A stretch of DNA of 64,000 bases from NCBI GenBank assembly GCA_019455245.1, contig JACFMR010000016.1:1-64000 (forward strand). Reading direction: 5' to 3'. Both the position numbers and the translations under genes were made by a program. The DNA comes from Opitutaceae bacterium (GTDB taxonomy: Bacteria; Verrucomicrobiota; Verrucomicrobiia; Opitutales; Opitutaceae). How positions within the stretch are numbered: position 1 is the first letter of the stretch; every line of letters begins with the position of its first letter. Positions 8,514-17,644 of the stretch are shown one piece after another. The notes beneath the pieces are model-generated. The model saw nothing but the letters and a program-made list of their open reading frames with translations. It ran no database searches and was not told the origin of the DNA.

Positions 8514-9310
8514 GATGCGCCTCCTTTCACCGCCAACGCCGCCTCCACCTCCGCGAGGCGGCTCTGCACATTGAATTTCCGGCTGTTGGTCGGGAACTCC
8601 GTCAGGAACCGTTGGAAATAATGCCGCGCCTGCTCCAGCTCGCCGTTGCGAAATGACAGCTCGCCAATTTGGATGACCAAATCCTCCGGGGTGATGCCCA
8701 GCATCCCGCCGATCGCCTCGGCCGCGATCAAGTGCGGCAGCACCTCCGCATGCGGCAGCTCGTAAAACACCCCGGCCCAGCCGATCTGCAGCAAAAGGTC
8801 GCGCCGCAACGGCTGCTCCTCAATCCGGTCGAGCAGGGCCAGCACCCCGGCGATGCGCGCCCGCGGATCGGCCGGCTCGGGCACCGCGTAGAGTTTGACC
8901 AATCCGAGCTTCACCAACCCGAGCTGCGCCCAGTGACTCCCCGGCCAGCGCCGGTCGAGTTCGCGATAAAACACCTCCGCCCGCGCATGATCAGGCACCA
9001 CCTTGTGCACCTGATGCATCCGCGCCTGCAAATAGAGCGCCCGTGCGGCCACCTCGTCATCCCCCGCCGCCAGCTGCACCAGCACCCGTTCGATGCGGTT
9101 CCAATCGCCCTCGCGGATCGGCGGCAGCGCCAGGTCGATGGCGGCCTGCGCCAGAGCCTCCGCGCGTGCATCAACGTCAGCCGCCTCGCGCAATGCCACC
9201 CGCGCCATCACCGGTTGCGATCCCGCCAGATGCTCCCAAACCGCCCGCATCCCCGGCTCTTCCGCCCGTACCAACGGCACCATTCCAAGCAGCACCAGCC
9301 AACGCACCAT
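8510..9310 (-). CDS. TPR-like periplasmic protein
   Basis: A 266-residue protein with a signal peptide (MVRWLVLLGMVPLVRA then EEPGM) and a body of short paired helices in the manner of tetratricopeptide repeats; the last repeat near residues 215-250 is the clearest (ELSFRNGELEQARHYFQRFL). The motif LGLVK is tandemly duplicated near residue 150 (LGLVKLGLVKL), encoded by a short DNA duplication. The start at 9310 is chosen for the signal peptide; an in-frame extension upstream is not protein-like. It is coupled by an ATGA overlap to the solute-binding protein, so it may hold or dock that protein. No enzymatic role is seen. Confidence 0.65.
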   Translation of the reverse strand: MVRWLVLLGMVPLVRAEEPGMRAVWEHLAGSQPVMARVALREAADVDARAEALAQAAIDLALPPIREGDWNRIERVLVQLAAGDDEVAARALYLQARMHQVHKVVPDHARAEVFYRELDRRWPGSHWAQLGLVKLGLVKLYAVPEPADPRARIAGVLALLDRIEEQPLRRDLLLQIGWAGVFYELPHAEVLPHLIAAEAIGGMLGITPEDLVIQIGELSFRNGELEQARHYFQRFLTEFPTNSRKFNVQSRLAEVEAALAVKGGAS

Positions 9311-9490
9311 GGGGTTCAGGGGATTAGGCAACACGCCAAAGATGTGAGCGCCTGCCAACCAAGCTGACAAGCTCCACGTGCAGGCGCAGGAAGATAACGA
9401 CGGTGACCTCGCTTTCACCTGCAGTCGGTTTGTCCATCAGTGTCAGCAGTGGTTAACCCTCTTCCTTTCTCTATTCTCGTCGATGGGTGT

Positions 9491-11719
9491 TCATTCGCGA
9501 TTATCCCTTGGCGTCGTTTTCGCAACTTGATCGATCGCCGCACGCATGGCCTCGACGTCACTGATGATAGTCTCGTCGTCTCCGAGTTGCTGCGGGTCGC
9601 GGAAGCGTTCAAGCAGGTCCGTGATGGATTTGGGCAATGCGCCGCGGTTAACCGCGCGCAGCGCCCGCAGTTTTTCCCACTCCTCGATGCCGTCGCGCAG
9701 CATGGCCCAATGCACCGAACTGCGCGGGCCGGGATAGACGAGGAATGAATCGCCCGGCGGCAGGTCACGCCGCCAAGGATGCGCGGAATAGAGCGTCTCG
9801 TGCAGCGGATTCTCCGGCCAGGTGGTGAACGCCCAGCGCAGCATGCCGTCATAGCCGTTGACGGCCGTGTAGTAACCGAGCCACACGCTCTCGGCCGGCG
9901 GACTCGTCACAAAGGTGTTCGGCCGCTTCGGATCGAGGCACACGTAAAACGTCGTGATGCGCCCCTCAGCGCGGCGGTTGGCGATGTCGCGCAACAAATC
10001 CTCGCTCGCGTGATCGAGAATGATCGTGAAATCCGCCAGATCGAGCCCGGTGTAGTGCGAGGGCGCCTGGTTGCCGGCAAGCGCCGCCTTTAACCGCGGA
10101 GCGTTGGCGCGCATAAGCTCGAGCATCGGCTTCATCATGGCAGCCGGGGCTTCATCCACCGCGATGCGCGTGATCTCCAGCCAGCCTTTCGCTTCGAGGT
10201 GCTTTTCAAAGTCGCGCAGAAACGGCCCCCAGTAATCGGCAAACTCCGCCGTGCCCGGTTCGCTCATTGCCCAACGTGTGTCACCTGTCACCGCATCGGT
10301 GTATTCCAAACGCCCCGACCAGGTGAGCATGGAGTAACAGTTGATCTGTGCCGTGATGCCGCAGCTCATCGCATACTCCACGTAGCGGTCGAACTTCGTG
10401 TAATCGTATTTCCACGAACCGTCCGGCTGCTTCACGTGCTCCACCATCGTGTCGTAATCGTCGTAGTCGCGGCTGCCCCACGGCCGCGGGGTGATCGTCG
10501 TGGTGATGACCTTCTGGCCCGCGTTCGCCAATTCCTCCATGTAAGGCCGCATGATTTGAAAGTGCGCGTCGCTCCACGGCTTCACGCCATGCCAGCGCGC
10601 GATCGACCACGGGTGCTGCCACACATCGAGGTGAAACGCCCAATCGCGCGGCGCCGGCAGTGTCGTCGGCAAGATTTCCAAACTCAGCGGAAACTCCAAC
10701 GGCTCCGCGCCATCCGCGCGCACCGTGAGCACACCGGCATAGTTTCCGGGCACGGCATCGCGCGGCGTCTCGATCGTCAGCCACATCGCCCGATATGAAC
10801 CGGGCGGCATGGCCACGCGCTCCGCATCATCCAGCACATCGCCCACCAATTTCCCCTCGGCCAGCACGTGACGCACAAATCGCGTGCTGGCTTGCAGGGC
10901 GGGATCGCCCGATCCCGCCTTCCCCACTGCCCCACTTGCTGGCGGGATCAGGCGATCCCGCCCTACATCATCCACCCGCCGCATTTCCGTCACCTCCGCG
11001 CGCAGCCCCGCCAACTCGCGCCGGGTCCAGACCACGAACTGACCGTGCACGCGCTCACCGCGCCAAGCGGTGGCCCTCCATTCGCGCGTCCCATGCATCA
11101 AGGGCAAATTCGCCGCATCGTATTGCCGGTTGATGTCCCCCACCGCGCCGTGCAGCGTCCGCGGCGTCGGCTGGGCGTAGGCCGACAATTCCATCACATA
11201 GGGTCCGCGATCCGGCTGGTCGGCGCCCGTAACGGTGAGCCGCAGGAATTTCAGCTCCACCGGCTCCGGCAACACCGCCTCGAGTTCTCCGCCCGGCAAA
11301 ATCCCCGTGCCTGCGCGCCGGTCGCACAACATGATCCAATCCCCGCCGTCAGCCGAACCTTCGATCACCAGGGCAAACGAACGCCGGCCGGGCGAACGCA
11401 GCTGCAGGTTGACCTGCCCGATCTTGCGCACCTCCGGCAACTCAAGCTGCACCCACGCGGGAAATTCCTTCGAGGTCCAGAACAGCACGGAATCGTCGCT
11501 GATCCCATCGTGCACAAATTCCGGCCGCTGTTCGTCGTCGTGGCCCGACGCCGTGATCTTCGCATCGCGCAGCACATCCTGAAACTCCGGCGCCGTCAGC
11601 AACGGCGGCCGCGGTTCATAGGGATGATGCCGCGCCAGAAACGGCGTGACGGGTGGCTCTGCCCCGAGCACCGGATTCGCCATCAGTCCCGCCAGCGCCA
11701 GCACAAGCAACCGTTTCAT
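9491..11719 (-). CDS. GH123-like/DUF4091 secreted protein with discoidin-like N-terminus
   Basis: A 742-residue secreted protein. Signal peptide MKRLLVLALAGLMANPVLG, a discoidin (F5/8 C)-like module at about 40-195, then a beta-rich region and a TIM-barrel-like part with a C-terminal DUF4091 region (DSFLVYPGPRSSVHWAMLRDGIEEWE near 665-690), as found in glycoside hydrolase family 123-like proteins. TRIAVDEAPAAMMKP near 535 is a candidate acidic catalytic region. A REP-like palindrome (10894-10966) lies in frame inside the gene and adds about 25 foreign-looking residues between EMRR and ASTRF. Likely acts on a beta-linked amino sugar or related glycan, on family grounds only; the neighbouring sulfatase fits a sulfated glycan. 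Confidence 0.75.
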   Translation of the reverse strand: MKRLLVLALAGLMANPVLGAEPPVTPFLARHHPYEPRPPLLTAPEFQDVLRDAKITASGHDDEQRPEFVHDGISDDSVLFWTSKEFPAWVQLELPEVRKIGQVNLQLRSPGRRSFALVIEGSADGGDWIMLCDRRAGTGILPGGELEAVLPEPVELKFLRLTVTGADQPDRGPYVMELSAYAQPTPRTLHGAVGDINRQYDAANLPLMHGTREWRATAWRGERVHGQFVVWTRRELAGLRAEVTEMRRVDDVGRDRLIPPASGAVGKAGSGDPALQASTRFVRHVLAEGKLVGDVLDDAERVAMPPGSYRAMWLTIETPRDAVPGNYAGVLTVRADGAEPLEFPLSLEILPTTLPAPRDWAFHLDVWQHPWSIARWHGVKPWSDAHFQIMRPYMEELANAGQKVITTTITPRPWGSRDYDDYDTMVEHVKQPDGSWKYDYTKFDRYVEYAMSCGITAQINCYSMLTWSGRLEYTDAVTGDTRWAMSEPGTAEFADYWGPFLRDFEKHLEAKGWLEITRIAVDEAPAAMMKPMLELMRANAPRLKAALAGNQAPSHYTGLDLADFTIILDHASEDLLRDIANRRAEGRITTFYVCLDPKRPNTFVTSPPAESVWLGYYTAVNGYDGMLRWAFTTWPENPLHETLYSAHPWRRDLPPGDSFLVYPGPRSSVHWAMLRDGIEEWEKLRALRAVNRGALPKSITDLLERFRDPQQLGDDETIISDVEAMRAAIDQVAKTTPRDNRE
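10894..10966. repeat. REP-like palindrome inside a coding sequence, copy 2
   Basis: A 73-bp element made of two hairpins: GGCGGGATCGCCCGATCCCGCC and, after a 20-bp spacer, GGCGGGATCAGGCGATCCCGCC, closing with GCCCTAC. The same structure lies between genes at 14443-14514. Here it sits within the DUF4091 gene, keeps the reading frame, and codes for DRLIPPASGA and GKAGSGDPALQ on the minus strand. Confidence 0.8.
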
Positions 11720-11840
11720 GCGCGGCAGACTGGCACGGCCCGTACTCCGTTCAACGGCATTCATCACCGGCGCCAATCTCCGGAATTTTTGGTTCGGGGC
11801 TTGGCCCCCGGGCCTCCGCGCATTGAATCAACGCACCCCG

Positions 11841-13334
11841 ATGCGCCCCAACATCCTGCTCATCACCTCCGACCAGCACCGGTTCGACCACCTCGGTTGC
11901 CTCGGCACACCGGGATTGGTGACCCCCAACCTCGACCGCATGGCGCGCGAGGGCGTGCACTTCAACCGCGCCTACACCCCCTGCCCCATCTGCACACCCA
12001 CGCGCGTTTCGCTGCTCACCGGGCAATACCCCTCGCGGCACGGTGCGTATTCCATCGGTGTCACGCTCAGGCCCTTTCCCACCGTCACCCTGCCCGCCGT
12101 GCTCGGTGCGGCCGGTTACCACACCGCGCTCTTCGGCAAGCACCACTTCGTGCGCCGCGACGACGAGATCGAGCACATCGCCGGCCAAAAGAATCCGCCG
12201 CCCGAATTCTGGGCCACTTGGAACGGTCCCTATGTCGGCTTCGATGAGTTTCAGGCCAACACCGGCCACACGATCAACAACATCCCCGAGGCCCATTACC
12301 GGCTCTTCCTCGAACATGCCGGCGTGGATTACAAGCCGTGGTTCCACCGACTGCGCGCCGATTACTCGCGCTTCGAAACCGGGCGATGGGAAATCCCCGC
12401 CGACTATCACGACAGCTCCTGGGTCGCATCGGTGACCAACGATTACCTGCGCCGCCGCGCCGACACCGGCCAACCGTGGTTTTGCTGGGCGAGTTTTCAG
12501 GACCCGCACGAGCCCATGATCTGCCCCGATCCGTGGTATTCACAGGTCAATCCCGACGAACTCCGCCCTTACGCGGATTACCGCGAGGATGAGTTCGACG
12601 ACCGCCACGAAATCTACCGCCGCATGCGCGACTCGGATTTCGGCCGCTTCGATGACGGCAACGGCTTCCCATCCTGCTTCGGCGATTTCGAACGCAAAGG
12701 CATTGAACGAGACTCGCTCCGCGCCACCGTCGGCATGGTCAATTTCATGGACGACCGCATCGGCGCGATCTTCAAGGCCCTCGAGGAAACCGGTCAGCTC
12801 GCAAACACGCTCGTCGTTTACACCACCGACCACGGCGAGATGCACGGCCACCACGGCCTCTGGGGCAAGGGCGCCGCCGCCTACGAGGGTTGCCAGCGCG
12901 TGCCGCTGCTCGCCTGGGGTCCCGGGCTCATTCCCGCCACCGGCCAGACCGAAGCGCTGGCCAACCTCGTCGATCTGCCGCGCACCTTCCTCAACTTCGC
13001 CGGCGTGGACGAACCCACCGGCCTGCAGGGCGTGGACCTGGGCCCCGTGCTGCGTCGCGAAAAGGCAACCGTGCAGGACGCCGTCACCGTCGAACTGCGT
13101 CCGACCTACGAGACATTTTATCAGCAGACGCTCGTCACCGTGTCGCACAAACTCGTTGTTTATCAGGACACCGACGACGGCGAACTCTACGACCTCGACA
13201 CCGATCCCGACCAATACCGCAACCTCTGGTCCGATGCGTCCGCGCGCGATATTCGTGACGCGCTTGTCCGTCGGCTCGTGCGCCTCAACTTGGAACGCGA
13301 AGCGCATTCCCCGCGCCGCGTCAGTTTTGCCTGA
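11841..13334 (+). CDS. Type I sulfatase (Cys-type, formylglycine-dependent)
   Basis: A 497-residue sulfatase of the alkaline-phosphatase superfamily that removes sulfate esters. The metal site begins with NILLITSDQH (D11, Q12), the modification motif CXPXR is present as CTPTR (C51-R55), and TTDHGEMHGHHGLWGKG near 331-347 gives the second metal site. C51 must be oxidised to formylglycine, and the matching enzyme follows 134 bp downstream. I start at MRPNIL because the in-frame upstream extension overlaps the divergent DUF4091 gene. No signal peptide is visible, so it would act in the cytoplasm on imported sugars unless a longer start is used. Confidence 0.9.
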   Translation: MRPNILLITSDQHRFDHLGCLGTPGLVTPNLDRMAREGVHFNRAYTPCPICTPTRVSLLTGQYPSRHGAYSIGVTLRPFPTVTLPAVLGAAGYHTALFGKHHFVRRDDEIEHIAGQKNPPPEFWATWNGPYVGFDEFQANTGHTINNIPEAHYRLFLEHAGVDYKPWFHRLRADYSRFETGRWEIPADYHDSSWVASVTNDYLRRRADTGQPWFCWASFQDPHEPMICPDPWYSQVNPDELRPYADYREDEFDDRHEIYRRMRDSDFGRFDDGNGFPSCFGDFERKGIERDSLRATVGMVNFMDDRIGAIFKALEETGQLANTLVVYTTDHGEMHGHHGLWGKGAAAYEGCQRVPLLAWGPGLIPATGQTEALANLVDLPRTFLNFAGVDEPTGLQGVDLGPVLRREKATVQDAVTVELRPTYETFYQQTLVTVSHKLVVYQDTDDGELYDLDTDPDQYRNLWSDASARDIRDALVRRLVRLNLEREAHSPRRVSFA

Positions 13335-13352
13335 AACGTTGCAAACCAAACC

Positions 13353-13450
13353 AACCACAGATGCACACAAATGAACACGGATGACCCAAAGCCCATGGCT
13401 CAAATACGTCCTCCTAAAATCTGTGTGTATCTGTGTGCATCTGTGGTTAA
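13353..13450. repeat. Long imperfect inverted repeat between sulfatase and FGE genes
   Basis: The arm AACCACAGATGCACACAAAT at 13353-13372 (continuing to about 13383) pairs with ATCTGTGTGCATCTGTGGTT at 13431-13450 (the arm begins near 13419), around a loop of about 35 bases. Sequences of this CCACAGATGNACAC kind are dispersed in many bacterial genomes. A single-arm relative (ATCCGTGTCCATCCGTGTAA) occurs at about 15038. It could attenuate reading from the sulfatase into the FGE gene. Confidence 0.6.
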
Positions 13451-13468
13451 CCAATAAGCCTTTCTGTT

Positions 13469-14431
13469 TTGCATCCCGACGACCCCAAAGGCTCCTGCTG
13501 CGCACCCGGCCGCGATCACGCCGGTGCGCCTGCCCCCTCTGCCGCGGAGTTTCGCCGCATCAACACCGGTTCGACCGACGGCATGAAGCTCATCCCCGGC
13601 GGTGAGTTTCTCATGGGCAACGAGGGCGACTACGGTTTCGCCGACGACGGCGAAGGCCCGGTGCATCCGGTCAGGCTCGATCCGTTCTGGATCGACGCCA
13701 CCACCGTGACCAACGAGCAGTTCAACGCCTTCGTCAACGCCACCGGTTACAAGACCGAGTCGGAGCGCTTCGGCTGGTCGTTTGTGTTTTTCGGCCATCT
13801 CACCCCCAAGCAACAGGCCACCGCCGTGCGCGCCCGCGTGCTCGGCAGCGAGTGGTGGTGCCGCGTCGAGGGCGCATCATGGCGCCACCCCGAAGGCCCG
13901 GGCACCAACATCAAGAAACGCTGGGCTTATCCCGTCGTGCACGTCTCCTGGCACGACGCCACCGCCTACGCCGCGTGGGCCGGCAAACGCCTGTCCACCG
14001 AGGCCGAGTGGGAATGCGCCGCGCGTGGCGGGCTCGTGCAAAAGCGCTTTCCGTGGGGGGACGAACTCGAACCCGGTGGCAAGCACCGCATGAACGTCTG
14101 GCAGGGCACATTCCCCGCGCAAAACACGCAGGCCGACGGTTATTACGGCCCCGCCCCCGCCAAATCCTACCCCGCCAACGGCCATGGTCTCTACAACATG
14201 ACCGGCAATGTCTGGGAATGGGTTTGGGACTGGTTCGACGCCAATTACTACAAACATTCGCCACGCGAAAACCCCACCGGTCCCGCGATCAGCGATCGCC
14301 GCATGATGCGTGGCGGTTCGTATCTGTGTCACGCCAGCTACTGCAACCGCTACCGCACCGACGCGCGCAGCAGCAACACCCCTGACAGCGCCACCACCAA
14401 CCTCGGCTTCCGCTGCGTGCGGGACGTGTGA
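13469..14431 (+). CDS. Formylglycine-generating enzyme (FGE/SumF1 type)
   Basis: A 320-residue member of the FGE-sulfatase family, the oxygen- and copper-dependent enzyme that turns the sulfatase CXPXR cysteine into formylglycine. The fold begins at GMKLIPGGEFLMGN (38-51); RLSTEAEWECAARGG and NMTGNVWEWVWDWF are the family core, and the two active-site cysteines are kept in GGSYLCHASYCNRYR (C287, C292). The N-terminus carries CCAPGR (10-15), itself a CXPXR match. The only start available before that motif is a TTG at 13469; ATG at 13583 would remove it. It is expected to mature the adjacent sulfatase. Confidence 0.88.
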   Translation: MHPDDPKGSCCAPGRDHAGAPAPSAAEFRRINTGSTDGMKLIPGGEFLMGNEGDYGFADDGEGPVHPVRLDPFWIDATTVTNEQFNAFVNATGYKTESERFGWSFVFFGHLTPKQQATAVRARVLGSEWWCRVEGASWRHPEGPGTNIKKRWAYPVVHVSWHDATAYAAWAGKRLSTEAEWECAARGGLVQKRFPWGDELEPGGKHRMNVWQGTFPAQNTQADGYYGPAPAKSYPANGHGLYNMTGNVWEWVWDWFDANYYKHSPRENPTGPAISDRRMMRGGSYLCHASYCNRYRTDARSSNTPDSATTNLGFRCVRDV

Positions 14432-14442
14432 TCTCTCACATT

Positions 14443-14514
14443 GTAGGGCGGGATCGCCTGATCCCGCCTTCGATTATCCAGGACCGCTAGGCGGGGTCAG
14501 CGACCCCGCCCTAC
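14443..14514. repeat. REP-like palindrome, copy 3 / possible terminator
   Basis: A 72-bp element with ends TTGTAGGGCGGG and CCCGCCCTACAA and two inner hairpins (GGCGGGATCGCCTGATCCCGCC and GGCGGGGTCAGCGACCCCGCC). It lies 12 bases after the FGE stop codon and before the Nudix gene, so it probably also terminates or protects the upstream transcript. Confidence 0.75.
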
Positions 14515-14538
14515 AATAAATCCCATATCCATCGATCC

Positions 14539-14991
14539 ATGTCCCTGCCTCATCGCATCAGTGCCGGCGCCCTCGTGATTCACGCGAATCGCGTCCTCCT
14601 CGTGCAACATCGCATCCCCGGCCATGATGACTTTTGGGGGCCACCCGGTGGAGGCGTGGAAGGCAAGGAAACCCTCTTTGACTGCGCCGCCCGGGAATGC
14701 TTCGAGGAGACCGGCCTGCAGGTTCAGCCGCTCAAGTTCGTGTATATCGAGGAGCTATTCGATGCAGGTCGGCGCGTCTGCAAACATTGGATCCAATGCA
14801 AACTGATCGGTGGCGAAATCAACTTTCAGCACGCCACCGAGGAGGAACGCGACGTCCTGCTTGAGGCCCGATTCGTGTCCCGGAGTGAGATTGCCTCACT
14901 CAATGTCTTCCCGCGCCTCATGCGCGATCAATTCTGGCAAGACCTCGCCGCCGGCTTTCCAACCGTTCGCTACATCGGGTTTGAGAACTGA
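14539..14991 (+). CDS. Nudix hydrolase
   Basis: A 150-residue Nudix protein. The box lies at 38-60 (GGGVEGKE...RECFEETGL), with REXXEE spelled RECFEE. The rest (RISAGALVIHANRVLLVQHR at the start) is typical of the broad ADP-sugar/nucleotide-type Nudix clade rather than MutT; LYIEELF-like FVYIEELFDAG follows the box. It stands alone between the REP-like element and a convergent gene. Pyrophosphate hydrolysis of a nucleoside-diphosphate compound is expected; the substrate is not predictable. Confidence 0.82.
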   Translation: MSLPHRISAGALVIHANRVLLVQHRIPGHDDFWGPPGGGVEGKETLFDCAARECFEETGLQVQPLKFVYIEELFDAGRRVCKHWIQCKLIGGEINFQHATEEERDVLLEARFVSRSEIASLNVFPRLMRDQFWQDLAAGFPTVRYIGFEN

Positions 14992-15081
14992 CACTGATTC
15001 GACGAGCGCGTCCGATCTTCTCTCATGTTGGCCTGATCCGTGTCCATCCGTGTAATCCGCGGTAAAAACAGACCCGAAAAC

Positions 15082-16710
15082 CTAAAACGGAAACTCACCC
15101 TCAGGCACCGGCGCAAGCGGCGGTTCCTCGGCAAACTTTTCCGCCCGCTCATGCCGACGCCGGCCCGCCACCGTGATGGCCTTGACCGGTTGCACCGGAC
15201 ACGAGAACTCGCACGCGCCGCAACCGATGCATCGCTCCGGATGCACCACCGGCAAACGCAGGCCGTCGCGATACGGCACCGTGTCCACCGCCTTGGTCGG
15301 ACAATGCTCGCTGCACGCCGCGCAATCCGTGCCGTCCTTCTCCACCACGCACAGGTTCTGCACGAGAACCGCCACGCCGATGCGCGTCAGCTGCTTGTCC
15401 GCCAGATCGAGCAGTGTGATCGCCCCGTCGGGACACACCTCGCCGCAGCGCCGGCAGTCGTAATTGCAGAACGACTTGGTGAAATCCAACCGCGGACGCA
15501 GCAGCCCCGCAAAACCGTATTCCAGCAGCGCCGGTTGCAATACATGCGTCGGACACGCGGTGATGCACAGATGACACGCCGTGCAGCGGTTAAGGTAGCG
15601 ATCAATGCTGCCCGCACCGGGCGGACACACCCCCGAACTGTGATTCGGGTCCAGCGCACCCGCTCCGCCGGTCGCACCCAGCTTTGGGCCCAACCCGATG
15701 GTGGTGGCGGCAAGCGCGCCGCCGAGAAACACCCGGCGCGACGGGTTGCTCGGCAGACCGGAAAACGACGGCGTGGGCTCGGGTTCCGGCTCACCTTCAG
15801 GCTCGTCTGCCTCGGTTTCCTCGGTGTCGGTTTCCGCAATCAGCGGGGTCCAGGCAAACGCGTGCACGATGCCCAGTTCCTTGCAGGTGCCGATGCAGTT
15901 GTAACATGCCACGCAGCGCGACGCATCGATCTCGCCCTTGCGCAGGTCGATGCACTGCGCCTTGCAGACCTGCAGGCACTCGCCGCATTTCAGACAGGCC
16001 GACCGGTCGATCGTCAGACGCCATGCCGCCTTCCGCGACACCAAGCCCAGCAACGTGCCCACCGGACAAACCGTGTTACAAAACAGCCGGCCGCGCGTAG
16101 CCGCCAGCCATCCGACAAGAACCAGCACCGCGAGTGACAGCATCAGCACCCCCGCCACCGGCCAGGCCGGCGGCACGCGATGCAGCCCATCCAACCCGCT
16201 CCATTCCGCCACGCCGACTGCCAGATTGTTGCCGATCATGATCACCGAGCGGAACAAACCTGACGCGATCCGGCCGTAGTTGCTGTAGGGATCGAGCAGC
16301 GCGAGCGTGAGCCCGCCCCAACCGGCCATGATGCCTGCCAGCGTGAGCGCGAGAAAACCGTAGCGCAGCCCGTTGCGCGGCTCGGCAAACTTCAACCCGG
16401 CCGGTCGGCCGCGCCCCCACGCCACCACGCGCGCGATGGCGTCCTGCATGATGCCCAGCGGACAGATTGCCGAACAATACACGCGGCCAAACAGCAGCGT
16501 GAGTCCCAACAGACCGCACACCACCATCCCCGCGGCCAAACCCGCCCCCGTGACCAGGGCGACCGTCGCCGGCACCAATTGGATCGAGGCCGCCCAACGG
16601 CCCACCGCCGCCGGCAGCCATTCATAAAAATCCACCAGCGCAAACGTCAGCACCCCGCCGATCAGCAGCGCCCCGGTCACCCGCAGCCGTTTGAGCCGGT
16701 GCCGCCACAT
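15082..16710 (-). CDS. Membrane polyferredoxin, NapH/NapG-like fusion
   Basis: A 542-residue iron-sulfur protein. Residues 1-200 hold about five membrane segments and the NapH/CcoG-type motifs YCSAICPLG and CNTVCPVG; two 4Fe-4S clusters follow (CLKCGECLQVCKAQC, CVACYNCIGTCK). After an acidic linker comes an internal twin-arginine-like segment, SRRVFLGGALAATTIGLG (about residues 322-340), then four more cluster motifs (CTACHLCITACP, CNYDCRRCGEVCP, CAACSEHCP, CIGCGACEFSCP). The second half looks like a NapG-type exported ferredoxin fused in one chain. It starts 4 bp after the DUF362 gene, so the two form one unit. It should carry electrons from the quinone pool; the acceptor is unknown. Confidence 0.85.
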   Translation of the reverse strand: MWRHRLKRLRVTGALLIGGVLTFALVDFYEWLPAAVGRWAASIQLVPATVALVTGAGLAAGMVVCGLLGLTLLFGRVYCSAICPLGIMQDAIARVVAWGRGRPAGLKFAEPRNGLRYGFLALTLAGIMAGWGGLTLALLDPYSNYGRIASGLFRSVIMIGNNLAVGVAEWSGLDGLHRVPPAWPVAGVLMLSLAVLVLVGWLAATRGRLFCNTVCPVGTLLGLVSRKAAWRLTIDRSACLKCGECLQVCKAQCIDLRKGEIDASRCVACYNCIGTCKELGIVHAFAWTPLIAETDTEETEADEPEGEPEPEPTPSFSGLPSNPSRRVFLGGALAATTIGLGPKLGATGGAGALDPNHSSGVCPPGAGSIDRYLNRCTACHLCITACPTHVLQPALLEYGFAGLLRPRLDFTKSFCNYDCRRCGEVCPDGAITLLDLADKQLTRIGVAVLVQNLCVVEKDGTDCAACSEHCPTKAVDTVPYRDGLRLPVVHPERCIGCGACEFSCPVQPVKAITVAGRRRHERAEKFAEEPPLAPVPEGEFPF

Positions 16711-16714
16711 GGCT

Positions 16715-17644
16715 TCAGGCCAGCTGCAGCCGGCGGATGTCCATCGCGTTGAAATCAATCGTGCCGAGTTGCATGTCCGCGGCGAGTTGCACGTGACGCA
16801 CATCGGCCGGCGCATGGCCGAGCAGGCGCGCGGCGGCGGCATCGATCGCGACGATGTCGGTCGAAGCCAGCAGCGTGCGCATGAGCACCACGTCGTTGTC
16901 GCTCAGGCCGCGTGGCCCGTTGCGCACCATCGGATGGTAGGCGTCGATGATGTTGAGCGTGGGCCGCACCGTGGTCACAAAGTCCGCAATGCACTGCGGC
17001 ATGTCGTTGCGATGGTAGAAGCGCCGGTCCCACACCACCCCCATCAGGTTTTTCATCGCCGCCGTCATCAACGCACCGCTGTGGTGCTTGAGCACGGGCA
17101 CATTGATGAACACGTCGCTGTCGAGCACGAGCGCATGCACCTTCGCCTGCCGCAACTTCACGCCCTGCGGAATCTCAATCTCGCGATAAAGGCTCTCGTC
17201 CTTGCCGTTGACCACGCGCGCACCGGCCGCCTCCGCCGCGGCCGCGATGCCGCTGGTGACGTAGCAGCGCTGCCATTGATCGCAGGGATTGTCGAAAACA
17301 CTCACCGACTTCGCGCCCGCCGTCAGACAAAGCGTCACCAACCGCGCAACGATCTCGGGGTGCGTGTTGCCGCCGCGTTCGGGCGGCACATCCCAGCCGA
17401 TGTTCGGTTTGATCAGCACCGTCTGGCCGGGCTGCACGAACGCCTCAATGCCGCCCAACTCCGCCAACGCACGGTCCAGCATCGCCGTGCGTTCACCGTC
17501 CCGCACCGCCACCAGCACCGGACGCCCGCCTGAACCTCCGGACACGGCCGGCCGTTGATTCGCGAACAGACCGGGGCCACCCGACGTTGAAAACAAGGCC
17601 CCGAAGGCGAGGCCGGTCTTGAGAAACTCACGACGGCTTTTCAT
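16715..17644 (-). CDS. DUF362 protein with twin-arginine signal
   Basis: A 309-residue DUF362 protein. The N-terminus MKSRREFLKTGLAFGALF is a Tat-type signal, so it is exported folded, probably with a cofactor. The family core is visible as IKPNIGWDVPP, NPCDQWQ, NVPVLKHHSGALMTAAMKN and IDAYHPMVRNGP. DUF362 proteins are often iron-sulfur associated and adjoin polyferredoxins; here the polyferredoxin follows after 4 bp. The start at 17644 is chosen for the RR motif; the longer frame upstream is arginine/tryptophan-rich and not family-like. Likely part of a periplasmic electron-transfer or cofactor maturation system; biochemical role not established. Confidence 0.85.
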   Translation of the reverse strand: MKSRREFLKTGLAFGALFSTSGGPGLFANQRPAVSGGSGGRPVLVAVRDGERTAMLDRALAELGGIEAFVQPGQTVLIKPNIGWDVPPERGGNTHPEIVARLVTLCLTAGAKSVSVFDNPCDQWQRCYVTSGIAAAAEAAGARVVNGKDESLYREIEIPQGVKLRQAKVHALVLDSDVFINVPVLKHHSGALMTAAMKNLMGVVWDRRFYHRNDMPQCIADFVTTVRPTLNIIDAYHPMVRNGPRGLSDNDVVLMRTLLASTDIVAIDAAAARLLGHAPADVRHVQLAADMQLGTIDFNAMDIRRLQLA

